Of a stretch of 64,000 nucleotides of DNA, positions 42,141-48,994 are shown piece by piece. This DNA is from Solicola gregarius (GTDB lineage: Bacteria > Actinomycetota > Actinomycetes > Propionibacteriales > Nocardioidaceae). The stretch covers positions 4,402,001-4,466,000 of the forward strand of contig NZ_CP094970.1 in the NCBI RefSeq assembly GCF_025790165.1. The letters are read 5' to 3'. Every line of letters starts with the position of its first letter. Positions within the stretch are counted from its first letter, which is position 1. The notes below the pieces were generated by a model. It saw only the letters and a program-made list of their open reading frames with translations, searched no databases and was not told the DNA's origin. Made by a program: the position numbers and the translations under genes.

Positions 42141-42922
42141 GCCGACACCCACTCGCCACGGCGCACGAGTACGTCGCGCAGCGTGTCGGGACGGTCGGTG
42201 ACGATGCCGTCGACACCGAGATCGAGCAGCGCCGTCATGGTCGCTGCGTCATCGACGGTCCAGACATGCACGTGGAGTCCCCGGGCGTGGGCGCGTCGTA
42301 CGAACGACGGCGTCACGATCGTCAGTCTGCCCCGACGACGAGGCACCTGGACGCAGATCGCCCGCTGCAGGCCGCGGCGCCGGAACGGATATCCGAGGCG
42401 CAGCGCCGCGACATCCTTCGGGCCGATCGATGTCGCCACCCGCGGCTCGAGCCGCCGGATCCGGGCAAGGCGCGCATCGGAGAACGACGCGAGACACACC
42501 CGGTCGAACGCCGCGTGCTCGCGTACGACGTCGAGCGTCGGTACGACCGCGGAGTCGGCCTTGACGTCGATGTTGAACCTCGCGGCAGGGAACTCCGCCA
42601 GCAGCGCGGTCAGCTCCGGGATCGGCTCACGGCCGGCGATCCGCGCGTCGCGCACAACCGCCGCCGAGAGCGCGGCGACCGCCCCCGTGCCGTCGGTGAC
42701 CCGGTCGAGATCGGTGTCGTGGAACGCGAACACCACCCCGTCGCGCGAGGCATGCACGTCCGTCTCCAGGTAGCGATAGCCCAGGTGGACCGCGTTGCGG
42801 AACGCCAGCAGGGAGTTCTCCAGACCGAGATTCGGCTGGAGTTTCGCCCCACCGCGGTGTGCGATCGCCTGCGGTCCCGGCCAGTCGAGGTACGGGTGCG
42901 TCGACCGCTCGAACCGGGGCAC
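42137..42922 (-). CDS. Glycerophosphodiester phosphodiesterase
   Basis: This is a 261-residue TIM-barrel enzyme that splits glycerophosphodiesters to glycerol-3-phosphate and an alcohol. The active-site motifs are AIAHRGGAK, LENSLLAFRNAV, LETDVHASRDGVVFAFHD (metal ligands) and FNIDVKAD. There is no signal peptide, so it acts in the cytosol. GTG 42922 (VPRFERSTHP) is the best start, since upstream residues are not conserved. It overlaps the MFS gene start. Its substrate would come from membrane phospholipid turnover. Confidence 0.88.
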   Translation of the reverse strand: MPRFERSTHPYLDWPGPQAIAHRGGAKLQPNLGLENSLLAFRNAVHLGYRYLETDVHASRDGVVFAFHDTDLDRVTDGTGAVAALSAAVVRDARIAGREPIPELTALLAEFPAARFNIDVKADSAVVPTLDVVREHAAFDRVCLASFSDARLARIRRLEPRVATSIGPKDVAALRLGYPFRRRGLQRAICVQVPRRRGRLTIVTPSFVRRAHARGLHVHVWTVDDAATMTALLDLGVDGIVTDRPDTLRDVLVRRGEWVSA

Positions 42923-43002
42923 CGCCTCAGTATGCCGCGTGAGCGTGCTCACTATCGGCGTCGGGTCGGGTGTTTCGCCCGACCCGCAGCGCATCGCTGG
43001 GC

Positions 43003-43008
43003 TACCGT
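43003..43008 (+). promoter_or_regulatory. -10 box of leaderless zinc-ribbon gene
   Basis: TACCGT, six bases, then ATG 43015. Confidence 0.5.
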
Positions 43009-43014
43009 GGACCA

Positions 43015-43284
43015 ATGGCGAGCATGACGTGCCCCAAGTGCCAGGGGCAGATGAGTGAGTACCACCGCGCGGGCGCCCAGATCGCCCAGTGCGAGGGGTG
43101 CGAGGGCGTGTTCCTCGACCGCGCCGACCTCGGTCTGCTGATCGAGGAGGAGAACGCCTGGCACGAGGCGAAGTCCGGGTACCACACCCAGCCGCTGCCC
43201 AAGATCACGCCGACGATGACGGCGCCGCCCAAGTCGACCAAGGCCAAGAGCCGCGCCTTCATCGACACGCTGTTCGGCGCCTGA
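43015..43284 (+). CDS. TFIIB-type zinc-ribbon protein
   Basis: This is an 89-residue protein with a CPKC...CEGC zinc ribbon (MTCPKCQGQM and IAQCEGCEGVFLDRADL) of the zf-TFIIB class. The C-terminal half is hydrophilic with no domain. Similar proteins are frequent in actinobacteria and their role is unknown; nucleic-acid or protein binding is a guess. ATG 43015 lies six bases after a TACCGT box. It is convergent to the XRE-MurA gene, with hairpin and tandem repeats between them. Confidence 0.85.
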   Translation: MASMTCPKCQGQMSEYHRAGAQIAQCEGCEGVFLDRADLGLLIEEENAWHEAKSGYHTQPLPKITPTMTAPPKSTKAKSRAFIDTLFGA

Positions 43285-43320
43285 GCGCGTCCGGGCGGCC
43301 GGGCGGCCGGGCCGCGCCGG

Positions 43321-43370
43321 AGACAAATAGACATTTGTTATGCCTGGGCCTAACAAATGTCTATTTGTCT
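43321..43370. repeat. Perfect 20-bp AT-rich inverted repeat
   Basis: Arm 43321-43340 (AGACAAATAGACATTTGTTA) and arm 43351-43370 are exact reverse complements around TGCCTGGGCC. It is far richer in A/T than its surroundings. It lies between convergent genes and could terminate both transcripts, but its base composition suggests an imported element. Confidence 0.9.
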
Positions 43371-43378
43371 CGCGCGGT

Positions 43379-43517
43379 GGCTCGCAAGCTCGCTCCTCAG
43401 ATGTCGCGGCCTTGGATCGCGACATCTTGCGGGGCTCGCAAGCTCGCTCCTCAGATGTCGCGGCCTTGGATCGCGACATCTTGCGGGGCTCGCAAGCTCG
43501 CTCCTCAGATGTCGCGG
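43379..43517. repeat. 54-bp tandem repeat running into the murA-like stop
   Basis: GGCTCGCAAGCTCGCTCC begins at 43379, 43433 and 43487, an exact 54-base period with two full copies and a third partial copy. Each full copy holds AGATGTCGCG and CGCGACATCT, a 10-bp stem with loop GCCTTGGAT. The third copy contains the stop codon and last codons of the XRE-MurA gene. Confidence 0.92.
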
Positions 43518-45034
43518 AACGTCTCGATCTCTGCACCCAGCGCGTTCAGCCGGTCGGCGAGATCCTCGTAGCCGCGGTTGATCACGTACACGTTGCGCAG
43601 CACCGACGTGCCCTTCGCGGCGAGCATCGCGAGCAGCACGACCACGGCCGGGCGTAGCGCCGGCGGGCAGATCAGCTCCGCGCCACGCCACCGCGTCGGC
43701 CCTTCGATGAGCACCCGGTGCGGGTCGAGCAGCTGAACCTTGGCCCCGAGCTTGTTCAACTCGGTCAGGTAGATCGCGCGGTTCTCGTACACCCAGTCGT
43801 GCAGCATCGTCGAACCCGTCGCCGTCGCCGCGATCACGGCGAAGAACGGCAGGTTGTCGATGTTCAGGCCCGGGAACGGCATCGGGTGGATCTTGTCGAT
43901 CGGCGAGTGCAGCGTCGACGGATGCGTCGTGATGTCGACGAGTCGGGTGTGACCGTTGTCGGCGAGGTACTCCTCGCTGCGGTCGTAGTTGAGGCCCATC
44001 TCCTCGAGCAGCGCGAGCTCGATCTCCATGAACTCGATCGGGACCCGGCGTACGGTGATCGTCGACTCGGTGACGATCGCCGCCGCGACCAAGCTCATCG
44101 CCTCGATGGGATCCTCGCTCGGCGCGTACTCGACATCGCGGTCGATATGCGGGGAGCCGTGCACCCGCAGCGTGGTGGTGCCGATGCCCTCGACGCGTAC
44201 GCCGAGCTCCTCCAGGAAGAAGCAGAGATCCTGGACCATGTAGTTGGGGCTCGCGTTACGGATCGTGGTGACGCCGTCGAACCGTGCGGCCGCGAGCAGA
44301 GCGTTCTCCGTCACCGTGTCGCCGCGCTCGGTCAGCACGATCGGGCGCTCGGGGCGGGCGTCGACGTTGACGCTCGCGTGGTAGCTGCCCTCGGTGGCCT
44401 TCACCTCGAGGCCGAACGGCCGCAGCGCCGTCATGTGCGGCTCGACCGTGCGCGTACCGAGGTCGCAGCCGCCGGCGTACGGCAGCTCGAACGTCTGCTC
44501 GCGGTGCATGAGCGGGCCGAGGAACATGATGATGCTGCGCGTACGGCGCGCCGCATCGGCGTCGATCGCCTCGATGTCGAGCTTCGCGGGCGGGATGATC
44601 TCGAGATCGTTGGTCTCGTCGATCCAGCGGGTCTTCACGCCGATCGACTGCAGCACCTCGAGGAGCCGGTTGACCTCCTCGATACGCGCGACCTTGCGGA
44701 GCACGGTACGGCCTTCGTTGAGCAACGAACCGGCGAGCAGCGCGACGCCGGCGTTCTTGCTCGACTTGACGTCGATCGACCCGGACAGCCGGGTGCCACC
44801 GGCGACCCGCAGATGCATCGGCCCGGACGTACCCAGCGACACGATCTCGGAGTCGAGGGCTTCGCCGACTCGCGCGAGCATCTCGAGGCTCATGTTCTGT
44901 TGCCCCCGTTCGATCCGGTTGACGGCGCTCTGACTGGTGTTCAGCTCGTGAGCGAGTTCGGCCTGGGTCCAGCCGCGATGCTTGCGTGCATCACGGATCA
45001 ACTTGCCGATTCGGATCAAGTAGTCATCACTCAT
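43505..45034 (-). CDS. XRE helix-turn-helix fused to MurA-like enolpyruvyltransferase
   Basis: This is a 509-residue fusion. Residues 8-62 are an XRE/Cro helix-turn-helix (IRDARKHRGWTQAELAHELNTSQSAVNRIERGQ). Residues about 74-509 are an EPSP-synthase fold like UDP-N-acetylglucosamine 1-carboxyvinyltransferase, with SKNAGVALLAGSLL near the start and the catalytic loop AGGCDLGTRTVEPH, whose Cys corresponds to the PEP-binding Cys of MurA. It could make UDP-GlcNAc-enolpyruvate or sense a precursor and regulate transcription. A palindrome TATCTCA-TATC-TGAGATA sits 12 bases upstream of its start, fitting autoregulation. The C-terminus ends in the 54-bp repeat. Confidence 0.87.
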   Translation of the reverse strand: MSDDYLIRIGKLIRDARKHRGWTQAELAHELNTSQSAVNRIERGQQNMSLEMLARVGEALDSEIVSLGTSGPMHLRVAGGTRLSGSIDVKSSKNAGVALLAGSLLNEGRTVLRKVARIEEVNRLLEVLQSIGVKTRWIDETNDLEIIPPAKLDIEAIDADAARRTRSIIMFLGPLMHREQTFELPYAGGCDLGTRTVEPHMTALRPFGLEVKATEGSYHASVNVDARPERPIVLTERGDTVTENALLAAARFDGVTTIRNASPNYMVQDLCFFLEELGVRVEGIGTTTLRVHGSPHIDRDVEYAPSEDPIEAMSLVAAAIVTESTITVRRVPIEFMEIELALLEEMGLNYDRSEEYLADNGHTRLVDITTHPSTLHSPIDKIHPMPFPGLNIDNLPFFAVIAATATGSTMLHDWVYENRAIYLTELNKLGAKVQLLDPHRVLIEGPTRWRGAELICPPALRPAVVVLLAMLAAKGTSVLRNVYVINRGYEDLADRLNALGAEIETFRDI

Positions 45035-45041
45035 GCGCGAG

Positions 45042-45047
45042 ACTCTA
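45042..45047 (-). promoter_or_regulatory. -10 box of the XRE-MurA gene
   Basis: TAGAGT on the minus strand, seven bases before the ATG at 45034, so the mRNA is probably leaderless. It overlaps the palindromic operator. Confidence 0.45.
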
Positions 45048-45063
45048 TCTCATATCTGAGATA
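45046..45063. promoter_or_regulatory. Palindromic operator of the XRE-MurA gene
   Basis: TATCTCA (45046-45052), TATC, TGAGATA (45057-45063) is a perfect 7-bp dyad overlapping the promoter. It fits binding by the XRE domain encoded by the gene. Confidence 0.6.
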
Positions 45064-45168
45064 ATCCACGAACTCGCTCCGGTGTTTCGCATCACGTCTC
45101 ACGTCCACAGACGCACCATCCTCGATACAGGTTGCCTTGCCGCAGGGTCGAATTGCGAAGATGGCGAG

Positions 45169-46209
45169 GTGACCCCAACGACACCCGCCCCCAACACCGA
45201 CTTCGTTGCCGCTATTCCGAAGGCCGAGCTCCACGTACACCTGGTGGGCTCGGCGCCCGTCGAGACCGTGCTCGAGCTCGCCCGCCGCCACCCGGACCAA
45301 GGCGTACCGACCGACGAGGCCGCGCTGCGCGCGTTCTACGAGTTCCGCGACTTCGCGCACTTCATCGACGTCTACATCGCCGTGAACTCGCTCGTGCGCA
45401 CCGCCCTGGACGTCGAGCTGCTGATCGTCGGGGTCGCCGGAGACCTCGCGGCGCAGAACGTCCGGTACGCCGAGCTCACCGTCACGCCCGACAGCCACCT
45501 GCAGATGGGCATCGGTCCCGACGATGTCGCGACCGCCCTCGACAACGCCCGGCGTACGGCCGCCGCGGAGCACGGGGTCGCGCTGCAGTGGATCTTCGAC
45601 ATTCCCGGCGAGCTCGGCCTCCCGTCCGGGGAGCGGACCATCGACTGGGTCGAGCGGTACGCACCGACCGACACCATCGGGTTCGGCCTCGGCGGACCCG
45701 AGCAGGGCGTCGACCGACCACAGTTCGCGGACGTGTTCGCCCGCGCCCGCGCCGCTGGACTGCACAGCGTCCCGCACGCGGGGGAGACGACCGGACCGCA
45801 GACCGTCTGGGACGCGCTGGAGACGCTGCACGCCGAGCGCATCGGGCATGGGATCTCCGCGGCGCAGGATGCGACGCTCGTCGAGCATCTCGCCGCCAAC
45901 GGCATCCCGCTCGAGGTATGCCCGACGTCCAACCTGCGTACGCGCGCCGTCCCCGATCTGGCCGAGCACCCGTTCATGGCCCTGCGCGACGCCGGCGTCG
46001 TCGTGACACTGAACAGCGACGACCCGGGCATGTTCTCGACAACGCTCAACGGTGAGTACACCGTCGCCCGCGACGTCTTCGGCCTCGACAACGCGGCGCT
46101 GGCCGACGTCGCGCGTACAGCGGCGCGCGTCTCGTACGCTCCCACGGACGTGCGAACCGCCCTGCTCGCGGAGATCGATTCCGTCGTCGAGGGGTTCGAG
46201 CAGGCCTGA
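45169..46209 (+). CDS. Adenosine deaminase-family amidohydrolase
   Basis: This is a 346-residue TIM-barrel deaminase. Metal and catalytic motifs are present: IPKAELHVHLVGS (HxH), HSVPHAGETTG, AERIGHGISA, and TLNSDDPGMFSTTLNGEY. It likely converts adenosine to inosine or acts on a related nucleoside. GTG 45169 is chosen at the edge of similarity, because longer frames run into the murA promoter. The Val in the HVHLVGS loop (usually Asp or Glu nearby) may shift substrate preference, so another 6-aminopurine is possible. Confidence 0.85.
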   Translation: MTPTTPAPNTDFVAAIPKAELHVHLVGSAPVETVLELARRHPDQGVPTDEAALRAFYEFRDFAHFIDVYIAVNSLVRTALDVELLIVGVAGDLAAQNVRYAELTVTPDSHLQMGIGPDDVATALDNARRTAAAEHGVALQWIFDIPGELGLPSGERTIDWVERYAPTDTIGFGLGGPEQGVDRPQFADVFARARAAGLHSVPHAGETTGPQTVWDALETLHAERIGHGISAAQDATLVEHLAANGIPLEVCPTSNLRTRAVPDLAEHPFMALRDAGVVVTLNSDDPGMFSTTLNGEYTVARDVFGLDNAALADVARTAARVSYAPTDVRTALLAEIDSVVEGFEQA

Positions 46210-46249
46210 TCGGGGTATGTCTTTTCGCGAGCCAGCGAGGAGAGTACCC

Positions 46250-47035
46250 ATGAGACGACGTACCTTCGCCCGGGTTGCCGCGGCAGCCATGTTGACGGCG
46301 ACCATCGCGACGGGGCCTCCCTCGACGGCCGCGCCGGCCGACGAGCTGGTCGCGCTCGGCGACTCGTACTCCTCGGGCACCGGCACCCGCGAGTACTACG
46401 ACGAGGGGTGCCAGCGCTCGCACTTCGCGTACGCCGAGCAGATCGCACAGCGGCTCGGAGCGACCCTCGATATGCAGGCGTGCTCCGGCGCGACGGTCGC
46501 GACCGTGTCCGCCAACCAGCTCGGCACGCTCGACGCCGAGACCGACTACGTCACGTTGACCGTCGGCGGCAACGACGCGGGATTCGTCGACGTACTCCTG
46601 GAGTGCGCACAGCCGGGTTGGGCGTCGGACTGCGACGGCGCGGTCGACGGCGCGCAGGCGTACATCCGTGACTCGCTGCCCGGCAGCCTCGATGGCCTGT
46701 ACGCCCAGATCGCGTCCCTGGCACCGAACGCGACGGTCGTGGTCGGCTCCTACCCGCGGCTGTTCATGGGCGAGGACTGCAACGCGGGTACCTGGTTCAG
46801 TCCGGCCGAGCAGGAGCGGTTGAACGCGACCGCCGACCAGCTGGCCGACACGATCGCCGCCCAGGCGTCGGCGCATGGGTTCGGCCTGGCCGACGTACGC
46901 CCGGCGTTCGTCGGCCATGCGGTCTGTGACTCGCCGGAGTGGGTCAACGGACTGTCGAACCCGGTGGGGGAGTCGTTCCACCCGAACCGCGACGGCCAGG
47001 TCGGATACGCCGACGTGTTCGACGGCGTGCTCTAG
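46250..47035 (+). CDS. Secreted SGNH/GDSL hydrolase
   Basis: This is a 261-residue exported esterase/lipase. The signal peptide (MRRRTFARVAAAAMLTATIATG) ends near STAAPAD. SGNH motifs are GDSYSSG (Ser), the block I Gly in ACSGATV, GGNDAGF (Asn), and the terminal SFHPNRDGQVGYA (His). Six or seven cysteines suggest disulfides. Actinobacterial relatives hydrolyse acyl esters outside the cell. ATG 46250 has GCGAGGAGAG upstream. The longer upstream frame belongs to the overlapping deaminase gene region. Confidence 0.9.
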   Translation: MRRRTFARVAAAAMLTATIATGPPSTAAPADELVALGDSYSSGTGTREYYDEGCQRSHFAYAEQIAQRLGATLDMQACSGATVATVSANQLGTLDAETDYVTLTVGGNDAGFVDVLLECAQPGWASDCDGAVDGAQAYIRDSLPGSLDGLYAQIASLAPNATVVVGSYPRLFMGEDCNAGTWFSPAEQERLNATADQLADTIAAQASAHGFGLADVRPAFVGHAVCDSPEWVNGLSNPVGESFHPNRDGQVGYADVFDGVL

Positions 47036-47039
47036 CGCG

Positions 47040-48317
47040 TCACCAGTTCTCGATCGAGTCGGTGAGGATCGCCGCGAGGTCGTCGTCGCGTACGGTGCGC
47101 GGCGCGACGGCGAGCAGTCGCTGCTGCTGCATCGCGCCGTCGACGAGCGCGGGGACGTCGCCCTCGGCAAAGCCGACCGCCCCGATGCCGTTGGGGATGC
47201 CGATGTCACGCATCAGCCGCGACAGCGCCTGCGGCAGCCGCTCGGCCGGATCGCGCGGCTCCGCGGCGTGCGCGTCGAGCACCTGTGCCGCTCGGAGGTG
47301 CTTCCCCGGATCGGTCGCGTACGTGAAGCGGAACGCCGCCGGCGCCGTGAGCGACACGGACTCGCCGTGCGGTACGAGCGCCTCGTCGGCCGGGTAGTTG
47401 CGCGGGCGATAGTCGCGTACGCGTCCGGCGATCGGATACGCGCAGGCGTGCGGGATGTGTACCCCCGCATTGCCGAATCCCATGCCGGCGAACGTCGCCG
47501 CGAGCATCATGTCCGTGCGTGCCGCCACGTCGCCGCCGTTGAGCACGGCCGTCCGAAGCGACCTGGAGAGCAGGGCGAGCGCCTTCTCGGTCCACGCATC
47601 CGAGATCGGGTTAGACCCGCAGTATGCGACGCGGGTCTCGGGGGTGTGCCGGGCGAAGCTGTCGAACGGTTTTGCGGTGTACGACTCCAGCGCATGACAC
47701 AACACGTCCATGCCGCTGGCGGCGGTCACCTCGGGCGGCATGCTCAGCGTGAGCAGGGGATCGATGACGGCCATCGACGGCCGCAACCGCGGATGGCTGA
47801 TGCCCGACTTCACCTCGAGGTCGAGGAAGTCCATGATGCAGACCGGCGTCGTCTCCGAGCCCGTACCGGCGGTCGTCGGCACGGCGATGAGCGGCTTGAG
47901 CGGCCCGGGCGGCGCCTTGCCCTCGCCGATCGGCTTGTTGACGTACGCGTACAGGTCGGCCGGATACGTCGTCAGCAGGTTGATCGCCTTCGCGGTATCG
48001 ATCGTCGATCCGCCGCCGACGGCGATGAAGGCGTCCCACGTCGACTCGCGGGCGTACTCGACCGCGGTCTTGATGCTGGCGTCGGTGGGTTCCACGTGGA
48101 CCTGGTCGTAGATCTCGACACTCAGGCCGGCGGCCTCGGCGGCATCCGCGACCCGCTGGGGCAGACCGGCGGCGGCGATCGCCGGGTCGGTGACGAGGAG
48201 AACGCGCTCCGCACCGAGTTGGGCGAGGTCCCAGCCGAGCTCATCGGCCGCACCCGCACCGAACTTGAGGGGCGTGGCACCCCACGTGAAGACGGTCTCG
48301 TTGAGGTACTCGGCCAC
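47040..48317 (-). CDS. Iron-containing alcohol dehydrogenase (HOT-like)
   Basis: This is a 425-residue group III dehydrogenase. It has the NAD-binding GGGSTIDTAKAIN and the metal region VIDPLLTLSMPPEVTAASGMDVLCHALES and GMGFGNAGVHIPHACAYPIAGR. The HIPHACAYPIAG block and DYRPRNYP insert resemble hydroxyacid-oxoacid transhydrogenase (ADHFE1), which uses tightly bound NAD to move hydride between 4-hydroxybutyrate and 2-oxoglutarate. GTG 48317 starts VAEYLNETVFTWGATPLKFG. It is convergent with the esterase gene, with only four bases between them. The true substrate needs assay, but the family is clear. Confidence 0.88.
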   Translation of the reverse strand: MAEYLNETVFTWGATPLKFGAGAADELGWDLAQLGAERVLLVTDPAIAAAGLPQRVADAAEAAGLSVEIYDQVHVEPTDASIKTAVEYARESTWDAFIAVGGGSTIDTAKAINLLTTYPADLYAYVNKPIGEGKAPPGPLKPLIAVPTTAGTGSETTPVCIMDFLDLEVKSGISHPRLRPSMAVIDPLLTLSMPPEVTAASGMDVLCHALESYTAKPFDSFARHTPETRVAYCGSNPISDAWTEKALALLSRSLRTAVLNGGDVAARTDMMLAATFAGMGFGNAGVHIPHACAYPIAGRVRDYRPRNYPADEALVPHGESVSLTAPAAFRFTYATDPGKHLRAAQVLDAHAAEPRDPAERLPQALSRLMRDIGIPNGIGAVGFAEGDVPALVDGAMQQQRLLAVAPRTVRDDDLAAILTDSIENW

Positions 48318-48341
48318 TCTCGCCTCGCCTTCTCGCCGCGA

Positions 48342-48347
48342 TATCGT
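48342..48347 (+). promoter_or_regulatory. -10 box of leaderless Nudix gene
   Basis: TATCGT, six bases, then ATG 48354. Confidence 0.5.
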
Positions 48348-48353
48348 GCGGCA

Positions 48354-48752
48354 ATGGTACGTACGCTGGCGGCCGGCGCCGTCGTGCAAGACGATCGCGG
48401 CCGAGTCCTGCTGGTGCTGCGCGCCCGCGAACCCGAGGCGGGTAGGTGGACCATACCGGGCGGCCATCTCGAGAGCGGCGAGACGCTCGAGGAGTGTGCC
48501 CGCCGCGAGGTCTTCGAGGAGACCGGCCTCGAGATCGCCGTGGGCCGCGAGCTCGGTGTCGTGGACATTCCCAACGGCGACGAGGTCATCGAGGCACACG
48601 ACTTCGCGGCCGAGGCCGTCGGCGGTTCGCTCGTCGCGGGCGACGACGCAGCGGACGCGGGATGGTTCACGATCGAGCAGATGGCAGATCTGCCCCTGAC
48701 GGTCGACCTGCTCCAGGAGTTCGAGTCGTACGGCGTGATCGCCAGCAGCTAG
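48354..48752 (+). CDS. Nudix hydrolase
   Basis: This is a 132-residue nucleoside diphosphate-X hydrolase. The Nudix box GGHLESGETLEECARREVFEETGLEI is intact. The N-terminal TLAAGAVVQDDRGRVLLVLRA is like MutT and 8-oxo-dGTPase relatives. The ATG is placed by the TATCGT box six bases upstream. The in-frame extension to the left is antisense to the dehydrogenase gene and not real. It overlaps the convergent DUF1918 gene by four bases. The substrate is unknown. Confidence 0.92.
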   Translation: MVRTLAAGAVVQDDRGRVLLVLRAREPEAGRWTIPGGHLESGETLEECARREVFEETGLEIAVGRELGVVDIPNGDEVIEAHDFAAEAVGGSLVAGDDAADAGWFTIEQMADLPLTVDLLQEFESYGVIASS

Positions 48753-48937
48753 CTGTCGGAGGCGGTGACCTCACAGTCGGGCCCGGGGAAGATCAGGCGC
48801 TCGTGACCTCCCTCGAACTTCACGAGGTACGGCGGGCCACCTTCCTGGCCGTGCACCTCGATGATCTCGCCTTCCTCGTCCGGCGCGCCGACGGTCTTAC
48901 CGTGGATCCGCAGCCGCTGTCCTGTGCGTGCCTCCAT
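48749..48937 (-). CDS. DUF1918 family protein
   Basis: This is a 62-residue single-domain protein of the DUF1918 family, with GQRLRIHGKTVGAPDEEGEI and PYLVKFEGGHERLIFPGPDCEV. Small SH3-like beta-barrel structure is likely. The family is common in actinobacteria and has no known function. The ATG at 48937 is preceded by GAGGTGATGATGC, a reasonable ribosome site. Confidence 0.9.
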   Translation of the reverse strand: MEARTGQRLRIHGKTVGAPDEEGEIIEVHGQEGGPPYLVKFEGGHERLIFPGPDCEVTASDS

Positions 48938-48994
48938 GCATCATCACCTCTGCCTCCTCCAGCCTAAGACGTCGACCGGTACTGCGACAGGGCC

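Noticed and set aside
43379-43517. CRISPR-like or attachment-site reading of the 54-bp repeat
   Set aside because: Only two full copies with no variable spacers, and the last copy is part of a coding sequence. No integrase is present.
46875-48353. Long plus-strand extension of the Nudix gene
   Set aside because: It is antisense to the iron alcohol dehydrogenase, and a TATCGT box places the Nudix start at 48354.
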